This document shows, in pieces, positions 1 to 8,886 of a DNA stretch of 64,000 nt. The notes beneath the pieces were generated by a model. The model had not been told where the DNA came from, did not search any database, and saw nothing but the letters and a program-made list of their open reading frames with translations. The translations under genes were made by a program, and so were the position numbers. This DNA is from GCA-2709075 sp038146865. GTDB lineage: Bacteria > Pseudomonadota > Alphaproteobacteria > MPNO01 > UBA2964. The first letter of the stretch is position 1; every line of letters begins with the position of its first letter. The stretch spans positions 248,001 through 312,000 of the forward strand of contig JAYQSL010000001.1 in assembly GCA_038146865.1 (NCBI GenBank), read 5' to 3'.

Positions 1-1
1 T

Positions 2-187
2 TTTTTTATCGCAGTGGGATCATCGTTACAGGTATATCCAGCGGCTGGGTTTCCAGAAATAGCGGCAAAAAACGGATCAATTCTGGCTATTCTTAATCGT
101 GAAGAGACCCCTTTGGATCCAATTGCTGATTTAGTAATACATCGAGAGATTGGGCCTTCTCTTGGAGAGGTCGCAAATGTTAATTGA
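2..187 (+). CDS. NAD-dependent protein deacylase, Sir2 family (C-terminal part only)
   Basis: An open frame enters from the left edge and stops at TGA 185-187, giving about 61 residues. The sequence shows the C-terminal Sir2/CobB signature: a VGSSLQVYPAAG stretch (NAD-binding loop), then an ILNREETPLD segment (the asparagine and the T-x-L-D are typical of CobB) and an ADLVIHREIG tail. Enzymes of this family remove acyl groups from lysines using NAD. The N-terminal domain and zinc site lie outside the window. The next gene begins 28 bases downstream on the same strand, so the two may be co-transcribed. Confidence 0.85.
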   Translation, partial: FFIAVGSSLQVYPAAGFPEIAAKNGSILAILNREETPLDPIADLVIHREIGPSLGEVANVN

Positions 188-215
188 AAATCTGATTGCT
201 GCATGAGGTGGATCT

Positions 216-758
216 TTGAGGGGATATTTTGGCATTGGGGTGGAAGGGCTCAGCAAACCTTTGAATGCGGGAAATCTCTATCGTTCTGCCCACGCTTTCG
301 GTGCTAGTTTTGTTTTTACGATCGGCGCTGCTTACAAGGCCGACATTCGAAAGTCAGATACTTCTGCTTCTGATGGTCAGGTTCCATTCTATGAATTTGA
401 GGAACTTGATGCGGTTCGGCTTCCGAAAGGGTGTTCGCTGGTCGGAGTGGAGATAACAGATGAGGCTGTGGCGCTGCCCAGTTTTTGTCATCCTCGGTGC
501 GCGGCCTATATCTTGGGTATGGAACGGGGCAGTTTGTCACCTGCTGTGACTCAATGCTGCGATCACGTTGTTAAGATTCCAACTAATTTTTCGCTGAATG
601 TTGCAACTGCCGGAGCAATAGTAATGTATGATCGGCTAATATCATTGCAGCGATATGCCGCTCGTCCAGTAACACCCTTGGGTCCAATAGAACCGCTTCC
701 TGATCATGTTTTTGGGGAACCATTAAGACGTCGCCGAGATCAGCCTCAAGAGAGTTAA
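216..758 (+). CDS. SpoU/TrmH-family RNA 2'-O-methyltransferase
   Basis: This 180-residue protein carries the three SPOUT signature motifs in order: NAGNLYRSAHAFG (residues 17-29), LGMERGSLS (about 100-108) and IPTNFSLNVATA (about 121-132). These form the trefoil-knot SAM site. Family members methylate ribose 2'-OH in tRNA or rRNA. It is a minimal version without an N-terminal substrate-recognition domain, so the target RNA cannot be named. The start is TTG at 216 with a GAGGTGG ribosome site a few bases upstream; no ATG fits. It lies just before an IalB-like gene with only 6 bases between them. Confidence 0.85.
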   Translation: MRGYFGIGVEGLSKPLNAGNLYRSAHAFGASFVFTIGAAYKADIRKSDTSASDGQVPFYEFEELDAVRLPKGCSLVGVEITDEAVALPSFCHPRCAAYILGMERGSLSPAVTQCCDHVVKIPTNFSLNVATAGAIVMYDRLISLQRYAARPVTPLGPIEPLPDHVFGEPLRRRRDQPQES

Positions 759-764
759 AAAATT

Positions 765-1289
765 ATGAACCTTTCAAGAATAATTTTCGCAATGGGTGCC
801 TTAATTTTATTTGCTGGTTTGACGTGTCCCCAATTGACGTTTGCCGCACCAAAAATAGTGCACAAAGGGGGGAATTGGATTAGCTCAGTATTACAGACTA
901 AAAAGGGCAAGATATGTTTTGTGCATGGGGAGCCGAGCAAGTCCTCGGGTAAATATAAGCGGCGCGGGCGAACTTATCTCCAAGTTACCCACCGCCCTAA
1001 AGAAAAAATTTTCGATGAGTTTTCTATTACAGCAGGTTACCCCTACAAAAAAGAAAGTGAAATTACCGCAGAAATCGATGGACAAAAGCGAAAACTATTT
1101 ACCAGCGGTGGCTCCGCTTGGTCGTATTCTGCCAAGGAGGATCGGGCTTTAGTAAAAGCTATGCGAGGGGGTCGTCAGTTGGTGATCAGAGGCGTGTCGG
1201 CGCTTGGTACAGTAACAACTGATAGATACTCACTAATTGGTTTTACTACGGCTTATATTGCTTCAAAAAACGCATGCGGTGTGAAGTAG
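765..1289 (+). CDS. Invasion-associated locus B (IalB) family secreted protein
   Basis: The protein has 174 residues and begins with a signal peptide (positive N-terminus, hydrophobic core, likely cleavage after TFAA near residue 28). The rest fits the alphaproteobacterial IalB fold family: an early cysteine (GKICFVHG), THRP, the EFSITAGYPY strand, SAWS, and the conserved RGVSALGTVTTDRYSLIGFTTA segment (cited in parts), then a final AC that probably pairs with the first cysteine. IalB was named in Bartonella, but homologues are widespread in free-living alphaproteobacteria with no proven role. The start is ATG just after the preceding stop. Confidence 0.8.
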   Translation: MNLSRIIFAMGALILFAGLTCPQLTFAAPKIVHKGGNWISSVLQTKKGKICFVHGEPSKSSGKYKRRGRTYLQVTHRPKEKIFDEFSITAGYPYKKESEITAEIDGQKRKLFTSGGSAWSYSAKEDRALVKAMRGGRQLVIRGVSALGTVTTDRYSLIGFTTAYIASKNACGVK

Positions 1290-1358
1290 TGCTATCGGGA
1301 ATGAAGAAAGTTTTCGAGAAGACTATTTGGTAGCATTTTTGAAATAAGGAATTAGAAA

Positions 1359-2144
1359 ATGGCTGATGGTTTCAATCCTCGACGGGCCTATGAATTGGAG
1401 GGTCGTGTTATTATCGTTACAGGGGGGGGCACTGGTATTGGTATGGTCTACAGCCGAAAGCTGGCTGAGGCCGGAGCAAAAGTTGTCCTTGCTGACATAG
1501 CAGCTGAGGAGGCAGAAAAGGTCGCGGATGAAATTAGGGAGTCCGGGGGCGATGCCCTTTCCATAACCACTGATGTCAAAGACGAGGTCATGGTGGAAAA
1601 AATGGTTAGCCTAACAATAGAAAAATATGGTCAAGTTAATGGTCTTATTAATAACGCCTCTATGATGAGTGTCTTGCCGAGGGGAGATTGGTTCAATATT
1701 CCGCCAGATGAGTGGGACTCAGTAATGCAGGTGAATTTGAAAGGAATTTTCCTCTGTTGCCGAGCGGTTTATCCCCATATGAGAAACCAAGGTGGCGGGA
1801 GGATCGTGAATATTTCCTCTAGTCGTATTTGGGAGGGTCAGCCAAATCGGTTGCATTACACGACCTCGAAGGCTGGAGTTATCGGTTTAACAAGAGCGCT
1901 CGCGCGGGAGGTTGGGGGTGATAATATTGGCGTTAATGCTGTTACTCCTGGTTTCACGTTGAGTGCTACACAAATTGCGAGCTCATCCTCTAATTACATG
2001 GCTGGGCGTGATGAAGGTAAATGTTTTAAACGACCCCAGGTGCCTGATGATTTGGTCGGAACGGTTCTATTTTTACTCTCGGATGCATCAGCTTACATGA
2101 CTGGCCAGACATTAAATGTTGATGGTGGTCAAAACATGCACTAA
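1359..2144 (+). CDS. Short-chain dehydrogenase/reductase (SDR)
   Basis: A 261-residue classical SDR. Visible features are the Rossmann TGGGTGIG loop (residues 21-28), an acidic ADI end of strand 2 that suggests NAD rather than NADP, NNAS (replacing NNAG), a catalytic serine in NISSSR (about 154), the Y-x-x-x-K pair Y167/K171 and the C-terminal VDGGQ. It oxidises or reduces a hydroxy/keto group on a substrate that cannot be read from sequence. It sits with the following MFS gene between ialB and rlmN, genes that are often nearer each other in related genomes, so the pair may be an insertion. Confidence 0.9.
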   Translation: MADGFNPRRAYELEGRVIIVTGGGTGIGMVYSRKLAEAGAKVVLADIAAEEAEKVADEIRESGGDALSITTDVKDEVMVEKMVSLTIEKYGQVNGLINNASMMSVLPRGDWFNIPPDEWDSVMQVNLKGIFLCCRAVYPHMRNQGGGRIVNISSSRIWEGQPNRLHYTTSKAGVIGLTRALAREVGGDNIGVNAVTPGFTLSATQIASSSSNYMAGRDEGKCFKRPQVPDDLVGTVLFLLSDASAYMTGQTLNVDGGQNMH

Positions 2145-2204
2145 GACCAAGCGACGCAGCCGTCGGCAGGGACTTTACCCCGTCTCAATGTTCAGGAAAA
2201 ATTG

Positions 2205-3533
2205 ATGTCTAAATCTGATGCCGTTCCAGCGGATATGAAACGCAACGTATTTTTGCTTGCGACTTGCCAAGCTTTATTCAACACCTCGACGGGGGTGCTC
2301 CTGGCGATCGCTGCCTTGGTTGGGTATAAATTGGCTGTCGATAAAAGCGTCGCAACTCTGCCTCAAGCTATTCAGTGGCTATCGACGGCAGCTTTTGCTA
2401 TTCCCGTTGCAATCATGATGCGTCGCTTAGGGCGAAGGGTGGGTTTTTCGGTCAGTGCGATGTTTGGGATAGCCGGAGCGCTTGTTGCAGCCTTAGCAAT
2501 TTTCCAACATTCCTATTGGCTATTTGTTTGCGCAACTTTGCTGTTTGGTGGCTTTACATCCGCCAGCCAACACTACCGTTTTGCTGCAGCTGAGGTTTCG
2601 AGCCTTAGTTTTCGAGGAAAAGCCATCTCTTTGGTTATTGGTGGCGGTGTGGTTGCAGCTTTTGTAGGGCCGGAAATTTCTAAATGGACATATAATTTAG
2701 CGGGCAGTTGGATGGATGGTGGGAGTTTTTCAGCGGCGATTGCCTTCATTTGTGGGCCAGGCGTCCTTTCCCTCCCGGATCGGGTGCCTGATCAGCCATA
2801 TCAGTATGCGGCAACATTTTTGGTGCTCGCAATGATCCCGGTTTTATTGATCGTTGTGGTTCGGTTTATAAAGTTTCCGCAGGTCAGTGAAGAAGAATTT
2901 TCGGAGCCCCCGAGGGCTTTGGGACAAATCCTGGTCCAGCCATGTTTCATAGTAGCTGTTATGTGTGCCGTGATAGGTTGGGGTATCATGGTATTAATGA
3001 TGACCGCCACACCGATCGCCATGAAGGCGCAATTCGGCCACCATGAAGTTGATGCAATGTTTGTGGTGCAGTGGCATATGGTTGGAATGTTTGCACCCTC
3101 ATTCATAACCGGCAGTCTTATTGCGCGATTTGGATTGTTAAATGTCTTACTTGCGGGTTTGCTGCTCAGTGCGTGCTCAGCAATAGTCGGTGCTTTAGGG
3201 GGAAGTGTTTCGCATTTTTGGTTGGCCAATGTGTTGGTTGGAATGGGCTGGAATTTTCTTTTCGTCGGGGGCACGGCCCTTCTGACTTATACTTATACGC
3301 CTTCTGAAAGGGCGAAGGCCCAGGGGGTAAATGACTTTTTGGTTTTTGGCGCAGTGGCGATATTTTCCGGGACGTCAGGTTGGATCCAATCGGTATTGGG
3401 GTGGAACACAGTTTGTTATTTGGTATTGCCATTTATCACCGCGGTTTTTCTTTCAGTGTGCTGGTTAAAATTATATCCGTCTGCGGTTCCCGCAGGGCTC
3501 CGGAACCCAGCCTCCAGGGGAGAAGAAAGTTGA
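2205..3533 (+). CDS. MFS transporter
   Basis: About 442 residues with roughly twelve hydrophobic segments and a charged MRRLGRRVGF loop between helices 2 and 3, the position of the MFS motif A. This indicates an inner-membrane secondary transporter; the substrate is unknown. ATG 2205 is preferred over the adjacent TTG 2202 because AGGA at 2194-2197 lies 7 bases away. Its stop (TGA 3531-3533) overlaps the likely TTG start of rlmN in a TTGA junction, so translation of the two is probably coupled. It forms a pair with the upstream SDR. Confidence 0.85.
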   Translation: MSKSDAVPADMKRNVFLLATCQALFNTSTGVLLAIAALVGYKLAVDKSVATLPQAIQWLSTAAFAIPVAIMMRRLGRRVGFSVSAMFGIAGALVAALAIFQHSYWLFVCATLLFGGFTSASQHYRFAAAEVSSLSFRGKAISLVIGGGVVAAFVGPEISKWTYNLAGSWMDGGSFSAAIAFICGPGVLSLPDRVPDQPYQYAATFLVLAMIPVLLIVVVRFIKFPQVSEEEFSEPPRALGQILVQPCFIVAVMCAVIGWGIMVLMMTATPIAMKAQFGHHEVDAMFVVQWHMVGMFAPSFITGSLIARFGLLNVLLAGLLLSACSAIVGALGGSVSHFWLANVLVGMGWNFLFVGGTALLTYTYTPSERAKAQGVNDFLVFGAVAIFSGTSGWIQSVLGWNTVCYLVLPFITAVFLSVCWLKLYPSAVPAGLRNPASRGEES

Positions 3534-4669
3534 TTACGGATACAGTATCCATTTTCGAAGATGGGGACATTATTTTAAAACCCCAAAGCGACCTATCGGT
3601 TAAGAATGAAAAAATAAATTTAATTGGTCTAAGCCGATCAGAACTGGAGGCGGTGGTTTTATCTTTGGGTCTAGAGAAGTTTAGAACCAAGCAGATATGG
3701 CACTGGATATATCATCGGGGTGCCCAGGACTTTGATGAGATGACTTCCCTGGGTAAGGGAACGAGGGCCGAGCTAAAGGCTAACTGCGAACTTATCCGCC
3801 CAAAAGTGGTCCGAGAACAGCTTTCAGAAGATGCCACCCGAAAATGGCTTTTAAATCCCCCCGGCGGTGGTGAGATCGAGACGGTCTTTATTCCAGAGGA
3901 AGATAGAGGGGCGCTGTGTATTTCATCGCAAGTTGGCTGCGCCTTGAGTTGCAAATTTTGTCACACTGGGACCCAGCCACTGATCAGAAATCTTGTTCCC
4001 GCTGACATAGTCGGGCAGATGTTGATAGCTAGAGACACCTATGAAGAATGGCCGTCCTCTGAGGGAAGAAATCTTCTTTCGAATATTGTCATGATGGGGA
4101 TGGGGGAGCCTTTATTAAATTTTGAAAATGTCAAAAAAGCTTTGCATATAATTATGGATCCCGAGGGGATAGCCGTCTCCAAGCGTCGTATCACGCTCTC
4201 TACCGCTGGATATGTTCCGCTTATGAAGCGGTGTGGTGATGAAATTGGTGTTAATTTAGCAGTTTCATTGCACGCGGTTAGTGACGATATACGCGATGAA
4301 ATTGTGCCACTGAACCGAAAGTTTCCGATTAAAGAATTGCTTGATGCTTGTCGCTCTTACCCTGGAGCGCATAACGCAAGACGAATAACTTTTGAATATG
4401 TCATGCTTAAGGGTGTAAATGACTCTGAGGCTGATGCGAAGGAGCTTTGTCGCTTGATCTCCGGTATTCCCGCTAAGGTGAATCTCATTCCTTTTAATAG
4501 TTGGCCGGGTGCCCCTTTTGAATGTTCAAGTGAGAAGACCATTCAAAAATTTGCTAACGTCGTAAATAATGCCGGATATTCCTCACCAGTGCGTCGTCCC
4601 CGAGGTCGCGACATTCTCGCGGCTTGTGGTCAACTGAAGTCAGACACTATAAGAAAAAAAATGCGCTAG
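3530..4669 (+). CDS. rlmN: Dual-specificity 23S rRNA/tRNA adenine-C2 methyltransferase RlmN
   Basis: This radical SAM enzyme makes m2A2503 in 23S rRNA and m2A37 in some tRNAs. It has the CALSCKFC cluster motif (C137, C141, C144), the ALCISSQVGC lead-in with one catalytic cysteine, GMGEPL for SAM binding, and the second catalytic cysteine C366 in ILAACGQL. The open frame runs on upstream to 3380, but the extra 50 residues overlap the MFS gene and do not look like RlmN. TTG 3530, preceded by AGGGGAGAAG, gives 379 residues, the usual family length. argG follows, as in many alphaproteobacteria. Confidence 0.95.
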   Translation: MITDTVSIFEDGDIILKPQSDLSVKNEKINLIGLSRSELEAVVLSLGLEKFRTKQIWHWIYHRGAQDFDEMTSLGKGTRAELKANCELIRPKVVREQLSEDATRKWLLNPPGGGEIETVFIPEEDRGALCISSQVGCALSCKFCHTGTQPLIRNLVPADIVGQMLIARDTYEEWPSSEGRNLLSNIVMMGMGEPLLNFENVKKALHIIMDPEGIAVSKRRITLSTAGYVPLMKRCGDEIGVNLAVSLHAVSDDIRDEIVPLNRKFPIKELLDACRSYPGAHNARRITFEYVMLKGVNDSEADAKELCRLISGIPAKVNLIPFNSWPGAPFECSSEKTIQKFANVVNNAGYSSPVRRPRGRDILAACGQLKSDTIRKKMR

Positions 4670-4760
4670 GTTCAGTTTGCTCTTTCTGCCCTTGATGGAG
4701 AAGTGGCTTTCCATATACTGCGCCGACCCAGATCCCTCTAAAAAATCAGGAGAGTCGTAT

Positions 4761-5990
4761 ATGACAGGACCCGATAAAAAAGGCGTCAAAAAGGTTGTTC
4801 TGGCGTATTCAGGTGGTCTTGATACGTCTGTGATTCTTCGTTGGTTGCAAGAGGAATATGGTTGCGAGGTTGTCACGTTCACTGCGGATTTAGGCCAGGG
4901 TGAGGAAGTAGAGCCGGCAAGAGTAAAAGCACAGGCTGCTGGGGTTAAAGATATCTATATAGAGGACCTGCGCGAAGAATTTGTTCGTGATTATGTGTTT
5001 CCTATGTTTCGAGCAAATGCTCTTTATGAGGGCGTATATCTTTTGGGGACCTCAATCGCGAGGCCTTTGATAGCAAAACGTCAGATAGAAATTGCAAAAG
5101 AAACAGGCGCTGATGCTGTGAGTCATGGGGCCACAGGAAAAGGAAATGATCAGGTTCGGTTTGAATTGGGTTATTACGCTCTCAATCCTGATATTAAAGT
5201 GATTGCCCCTTGGCGAGAATGGGACCTGAATGGTCGAAAAGAATTGTTAGAGTACGCACGATCCCACCAAATATCTATTCCGAGAGACAAAGAGGATGAG
5301 CCTCCATACTCAACTGATGCAAATCTCCTACATATCTCGTACGAAGGTCGAGCTCTTGAAGATCCGTGGATAGCACCCGATGAAGCAATGTTTACTCGTT
5401 CTGTGTCACCTGAGGCGGCCCCGGATGAGCCCCAAACTATTGAAATAGAATTTCGATCAGGAGATCCAGTGGCGATTGATGGAGAAGTCTTGTCTCCCGC
5501 ATCCCTTCTCATGAAATTAAATAAATTGGGTGGTGCTAATGGTATTGGACGGCTTGATCTGGTCGAGAACCGGTATGTCGGAATGAAATCTCGCGGCGTA
5601 TACGAGACCCCAGGTGGGACAATACTTTCAATAGCACGTCGAGGGGTGGAAAGCATTACACTGGATCGTGGGGCGGCACATCTTAAGGATGAACTGATGC
5701 CGCGGTATGCAGAACTGATTTACAATGGATTTTGGTTTTCTCCGGAAAGGGAAATGATCCAATCTGCGATTGATCAGTCGCAAAAAAATGTAAACGGGAC
5801 TGTTAGGGTTAAGTTATTTAAGGGTGCTGCCACGGTTATAGGGCGTAGGTCTCCGGATAGCCTCTACTCCGAAGCTCACGTTACCTTTGAGGCAGATAGT
5901 GTTTATGATCAGCGTGACGCACAGGGTTTTATAAAACTTAACGCTCTGCGACTGAGGCTAAGCGAGGCAGCCCGGCGGCGAAGTAGTTAG
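4761..5990 (+). CDS. argG: Argininosuccinate synthase
   Basis: It catalyses ATP-dependent condensation of citrulline and aspartate in arginine synthesis. The 409-residue product has the PP-loop AYSGGLDTS (15-23), TADLGQGEE, the GTSIARPLIAK block, SHGATGKGNDQVRFE (citrulline/aspartate site) and EDPW. The start is ATG 4761, preceded by CAGGAGAG. The open frame extends upstream to 4677 but those 28 residues are not family-like. It lies 91 bases after rlmN. Length and motifs are normal. Confidence 0.97.
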   Translation: MTGPDKKGVKKVVLAYSGGLDTSVILRWLQEEYGCEVVTFTADLGQGEEVEPARVKAQAAGVKDIYIEDLREEFVRDYVFPMFRANALYEGVYLLGTSIARPLIAKRQIEIAKETGADAVSHGATGKGNDQVRFELGYYALNPDIKVIAPWREWDLNGRKELLEYARSHQISIPRDKEDEPPYSTDANLLHISYEGRALEDPWIAPDEAMFTRSVSPEAAPDEPQTIEIEFRSGDPVAIDGEVLSPASLLMKLNKLGGANGIGRLDLVENRYVGMKSRGVYETPGGTILSIARRGVESITLDRGAAHLKDELMPRYAELIYNGFWFSPEREMIQSAIDQSQKNVNGTVRVKLFKGAATVIGRRSPDSLYSEAHVTFEADSVYDQRDAQGFIKLNALRLRLSEAARRRSS

Positions 5991-6247
5991 AGTAATAACC
6001 TCTCTCAAGCACAGTAAAGTTTACCCGGATTTAGTGGGGCTTAGCATAAATGCCTACTCTATCTTCCTATCTGCGTAGGTTAGCCTTTTGATGGTTACTC
6101 GGGCTGGTGCGGGCATGTTATGCGTTGGCATTATTCTTAAAGATGGTCCAGTTAGTCTTGCTTTAGCTGAGGTTTATGCGGCAATGAGCTTACCGATTGG
6201 AAATACTAGATTTATTTTTAAAGGCAGGATGTGGTGCTGAATTACAG

Positions 6248-7138
6248 ATGAGAATGACCGAATTCAGCCCAACAACGCAGGGCATATTCTGGATGTTGGC
6301 CCAAACTGTCTCTATGTGTGGAATGATGGCCTGTGTCCGTCAGCTTAGTTTTGAGGGATTTGAGGGTCCCCAGCTCGTATTCTTTCGGGCGGCAGCGGGA
6401 TTGATCTTCCTAGCACCATGGCTGATTCAAACAGTTTACCGAGAGCCCAAAACTTTAGTGCCAAGCGAATGGCGCTACCTTTTGCTGAGGGGAGGGATAG
6501 GACTTTTGGGAGTACTCGGCTGGTTTATCGCGCTAACAGGTTTAACGATAAGTGACGTTGTCGCAATCCAATTTACGCATCCACTTTTTGTGGTAATTGG
6601 CGCCGCAATCGTGCTCGGTGAGCGTGTTGATGCTCGGCGGTGGATTGCGCTAGCTATTGGTTTTGGGGGCGCATTGATCGTAATCAGGCCCGGGGTAATA
6701 CCATTTGAACCCCTTATACTTTGCGTTTTAATTTCTGCTGTTTCTAATGCCGCGGTTCAGCTAATGACAAAGCATTTCTCTTTGCGGGTTAGCGGTTCGG
6801 TTATGATATTCTATATGAACGCGGTTATGGCTTGCGGTGCACTGGTCATTTCGTGGTCTAGTTGGGTTTGGCCTGACTGGTCGCATATGGTCTGGATTTT
6901 GGCGATGGGCGCATTAGGTACGGTTGCCCATATTTTTCTGGCCCGTGGAATGACATTTGCCGATGCGAGTATTTTGGGACCGGTCGATTTCTTACGTTTG
7001 CCAATAGCGTCGGCTTTGGGTTGGGTCCTTTTTGGTGAAGTATCGGATCTCTGGGTTTGGCTTGGAGCAACGGTAATACTTTCCGCTATCATTATGATCT
7101 CAAAGCGAGAGGTTCAAGACTTCCGAAGGGACACATAA
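6248..7138 (+). CDS. EamA/DMT-superfamily permease
   Basis: An inner-membrane protein of about 296 residues with ten hydrophobic helices in two EamA repeats: the first ends near the VVAIQFTHPLFVVIGAAIVLGE segment (two short parts of it are diagnostic, TH-PLF and LGE), and the second near GPVDFLRLPIASALGW. Family members export or import small metabolites; the substrate is unknown. The start is unclear: the frame is open from TTG 6197, while ATG 6248 and ATG 6254 fit the usual N-terminus better, but no strong ribosome site is visible. It stands alone, about 257 bases after argG. Confidence 0.8.
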   Translation: MRMTEFSPTTQGIFWMLAQTVSMCGMMACVRQLSFEGFEGPQLVFFRAAAGLIFLAPWLIQTVYREPKTLVPSEWRYLLLRGGIGLLGVLGWFIALTGLTISDVVAIQFTHPLFVVIGAAIVLGERVDARRWIALAIGFGGALIVIRPGVIPFEPLILCVLISAVSNAAVQLMTKHFSLRVSGSVMIFYMNAVMACGALVISWSSWVWPDWSHMVWILAMGALGTVAHIFLARGMTFADASILGPVDFLRLPIASALGWVLFGEVSDLWVWLGATVILSAIIMISKREVQDFRRDT

Positions 7139-7250
7139 TTTTGCCTTGGAGAAATGTTCTGGGTCATTGAAATTTAGCACCTTGACGTCTGGTATTGGTT
7201 AGGAGACCTTTATTGATAGTTTCAAATAGATAAAAGGTTTAATTTTCAAA

Positions 7251-8366
7251 ATGTCCGAGTACCTCTATATTTCTGCTGATAATCACCTAGACACCCACTG
7301 GTGCCCTAAGAACCTGTGGCAAGAAAGGTTGCCGAAGAAATTTAAAGAAGTCGGGCCCAAGGTAGTTGAGGGTGAGAATGGTTCTCAATGGACCTGGGAA
7401 GGTAAGCTTTGGGATAAATCGGCGGATGGCTCGAATAGTTCCCAATTCTTGAAACCATTTCGTGATCAAGGCGTTGATTTGCCGGATGGGGCCCTTCCTC
7501 CGGCTGACCCCAAAATACTGCTAAATCACATGGATCAGTCAAAAGTTTGGTCAAGTATTATCTTTGCGAGTGTTCGAAAGTGGAATGTTTCTGATCCCGA
7601 GTTGCTATTTGCAGTTTATCGCGCTTTTAATGATTACGCGATGGAAGTTAACAAAATTGACCCGGATCGCATTTTTCTTCTACCTGCTCTGCCTACCAAA
7701 TATCCAGAGGAATGCGTTCGGGAGCTTGATCGAATGATACAGGCTGGGGCAAAGGCAGTTGAATTTCCTCCTTTTGATGTCGCGCAACCAGTTTATGATG
7801 AAGTATGGGAACCGATTTGGGCAAGGGCAGCAGAGGCAAGGGTGCCGTTGTGTATTCATATTGGGGGCGCTGCAGATTCTCCTTTGCCGCCCTACCATCG
7901 AGGCGCGCAGATCGCCTTTTTGGCAACTGCTCCTTTTAATCTGTGTAACACATGGGCGCAGCTAACTTTTTGTGGAGCATTTGAACGCCATCCAAATCTG
8001 AAGGTTCTATTCTCAGAGTGTCGTATCGGATGGGTTCCATTCGCCGTCCAATGGGCTGACCGTCAGGTGAAAGAACGCGCGCCGGATCCGTCAGCTCCTC
8101 TCTCGATGCTTCCAAGTGAATATGCGGCTCGTAATTGTGGATTTACCTTTGAGGAGGATTACATTGGGTGTGAAATGATGAAGCAGGATTGGTGCGAGCT
8201 TGGTGATTACGCAATCTGGGGGTCAGACTATCCTCACCCGCAGGGCACTTGGCCCGACGTTTCCATACCAATTGATAAAATGTTTGAGGGCATTGATCCT
8301 AAAATTAAGCAGAGGGTGGTTTGGGATCATGCGGCAGAAATGTTTAGGATTAATGGTCCAAATTAA
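7251..8366 (+). CDS. Amidohydrolase-family metal-dependent hydrolase/decarboxylase
   Basis: A 371-residue TIM-barrel protein of the Amidohydro-related (ACMSD-like) group. Metal-ligand candidates are the N-terminal SADNHLD (D10, H12), CIHIGG (histidine near 203) and the C-terminal WGSDYPHPQG (aspartate near 325). This group includes decarboxylases and ring-product hydrolases acting on carboxylated aromatics. The substrate is unknown. A small VOC gene follows 92 bases downstream on the same strand, a pairing that suggests a shared catabolic step. Confidence 0.8.
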   Translation: MSEYLYISADNHLDTHWCPKNLWQERLPKKFKEVGPKVVEGENGSQWTWEGKLWDKSADGSNSSQFLKPFRDQGVDLPDGALPPADPKILLNHMDQSKVWSSIIFASVRKWNVSDPELLFAVYRAFNDYAMEVNKIDPDRIFLLPALPTKYPEECVRELDRMIQAGAKAVEFPPFDVAQPVYDEVWEPIWARAAEARVPLCIHIGGAADSPLPPYHRGAQIAFLATAPFNLCNTWAQLTFCGAFERHPNLKVLFSECRIGWVPFAVQWADRQVKERAPDPSAPLSMLPSEYAARNCGFTFEEDYIGCEMMKQDWCELGDYAIWGSDYPHPQGTWPDVSIPIDKMFEGIDPKIKQRVVWDHAAEMFRINGPN

Positions 8367-8458
8367 TCTCTCGTTTAAAAATTGATTCATTAAGAGGAGT
8401 TATGGGTTAACAAGTCTTAACTCAAAGCAGGGCGGCAAAAAATTAGGAGACATATCAT

Positions 8459-8872
8459 ATGGCCAAAGGAAAGCTGCGTCATTTGGCAATATCCTGTGAA
8501 GACCTTGAGGCAACCGCCGAGTTTTACTCAAATACGTTTGGTCTCAGAAGGGTTGGATCGGCGAAAGGCCCTACAGCCGATGGTATTTACCTCAGTGACG
8601 GAACAGTAAATTTAGCTCTCCTTCGGTATAAAGAAGACGAACCTATGGGCGAGGGTAAGGATAGGAATTGGTTTGGGCCTCATCATATTGGTTTCTGGGT
8701 AGATGACTCTGAGAAGACCTCTAAGGAAATTAGCGAGGCGGGTGGTAAATGGTTTATGGGGGAAATGGCCGTCGATAACGCTTTTTATGAAGTCAAATAT
8801 ACTGATCCTGACGGTATAATTTTTGACATTACACATAATGGCTGGGGTGGGGCTAAAAAAGATGGCCCCTAA
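8459..8872 (+). CDS. VOC-fold (glyoxalase/dioxygenase-like) protein
   Basis: A 137-residue vicinal-oxygen-chelate protein. The beta-alpha-beta-beta-beta repeats are visible: KLRHLAISCEDLEATAEFY opens repeat 1 (H7 a likely metal ligand), HHIGFWVDD opens repeat 2, and YTDPDGIIFDIT closes it with a metal-ligand position near its end. Members include glyoxalase I, extradiol dioxygenases and metal-independent binding proteins; this sequence does not decide which. The start ATG is preceded by TAGGAGA. The gene converges with folD, with 14 bases between them. Confidence 0.8.
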   Translation: MAKGKLRHLAISCEDLEATAEFYSNTFGLRRVGSAKGPTADGIYLSDGTVNLALLRYKEDEPMGEGKDRNWFGPHHIGFWVDDSEKTSKEISEAGGKWFMGEMAVDNAFYEVKYTDPDGIIFDITHNGWGGAKKDGP

Positions 8873-8886
8873 ATCATAAATCGAGG

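Noticed and set aside
3380..3529. 50-residue N-terminal extension of RlmN
   Set aside because: It lies wholly in the MFS gene and is not RlmN-like; TTG 3530 has a ribosome site and gives normal length.
6091..6240. A 49-codon plus-strand frame upstream of the DMT permease
   Set aside because: No ribosome site, no recognisable family and it overlaps the possible 5' end of the permease frame; probably chance.
8391..8409. AAGAGGAG followed by ATG GGT TAA
   Set aside because: A two-codon frame with a good ribosome site upstream of the VOC gene; too short to call and could be chance.
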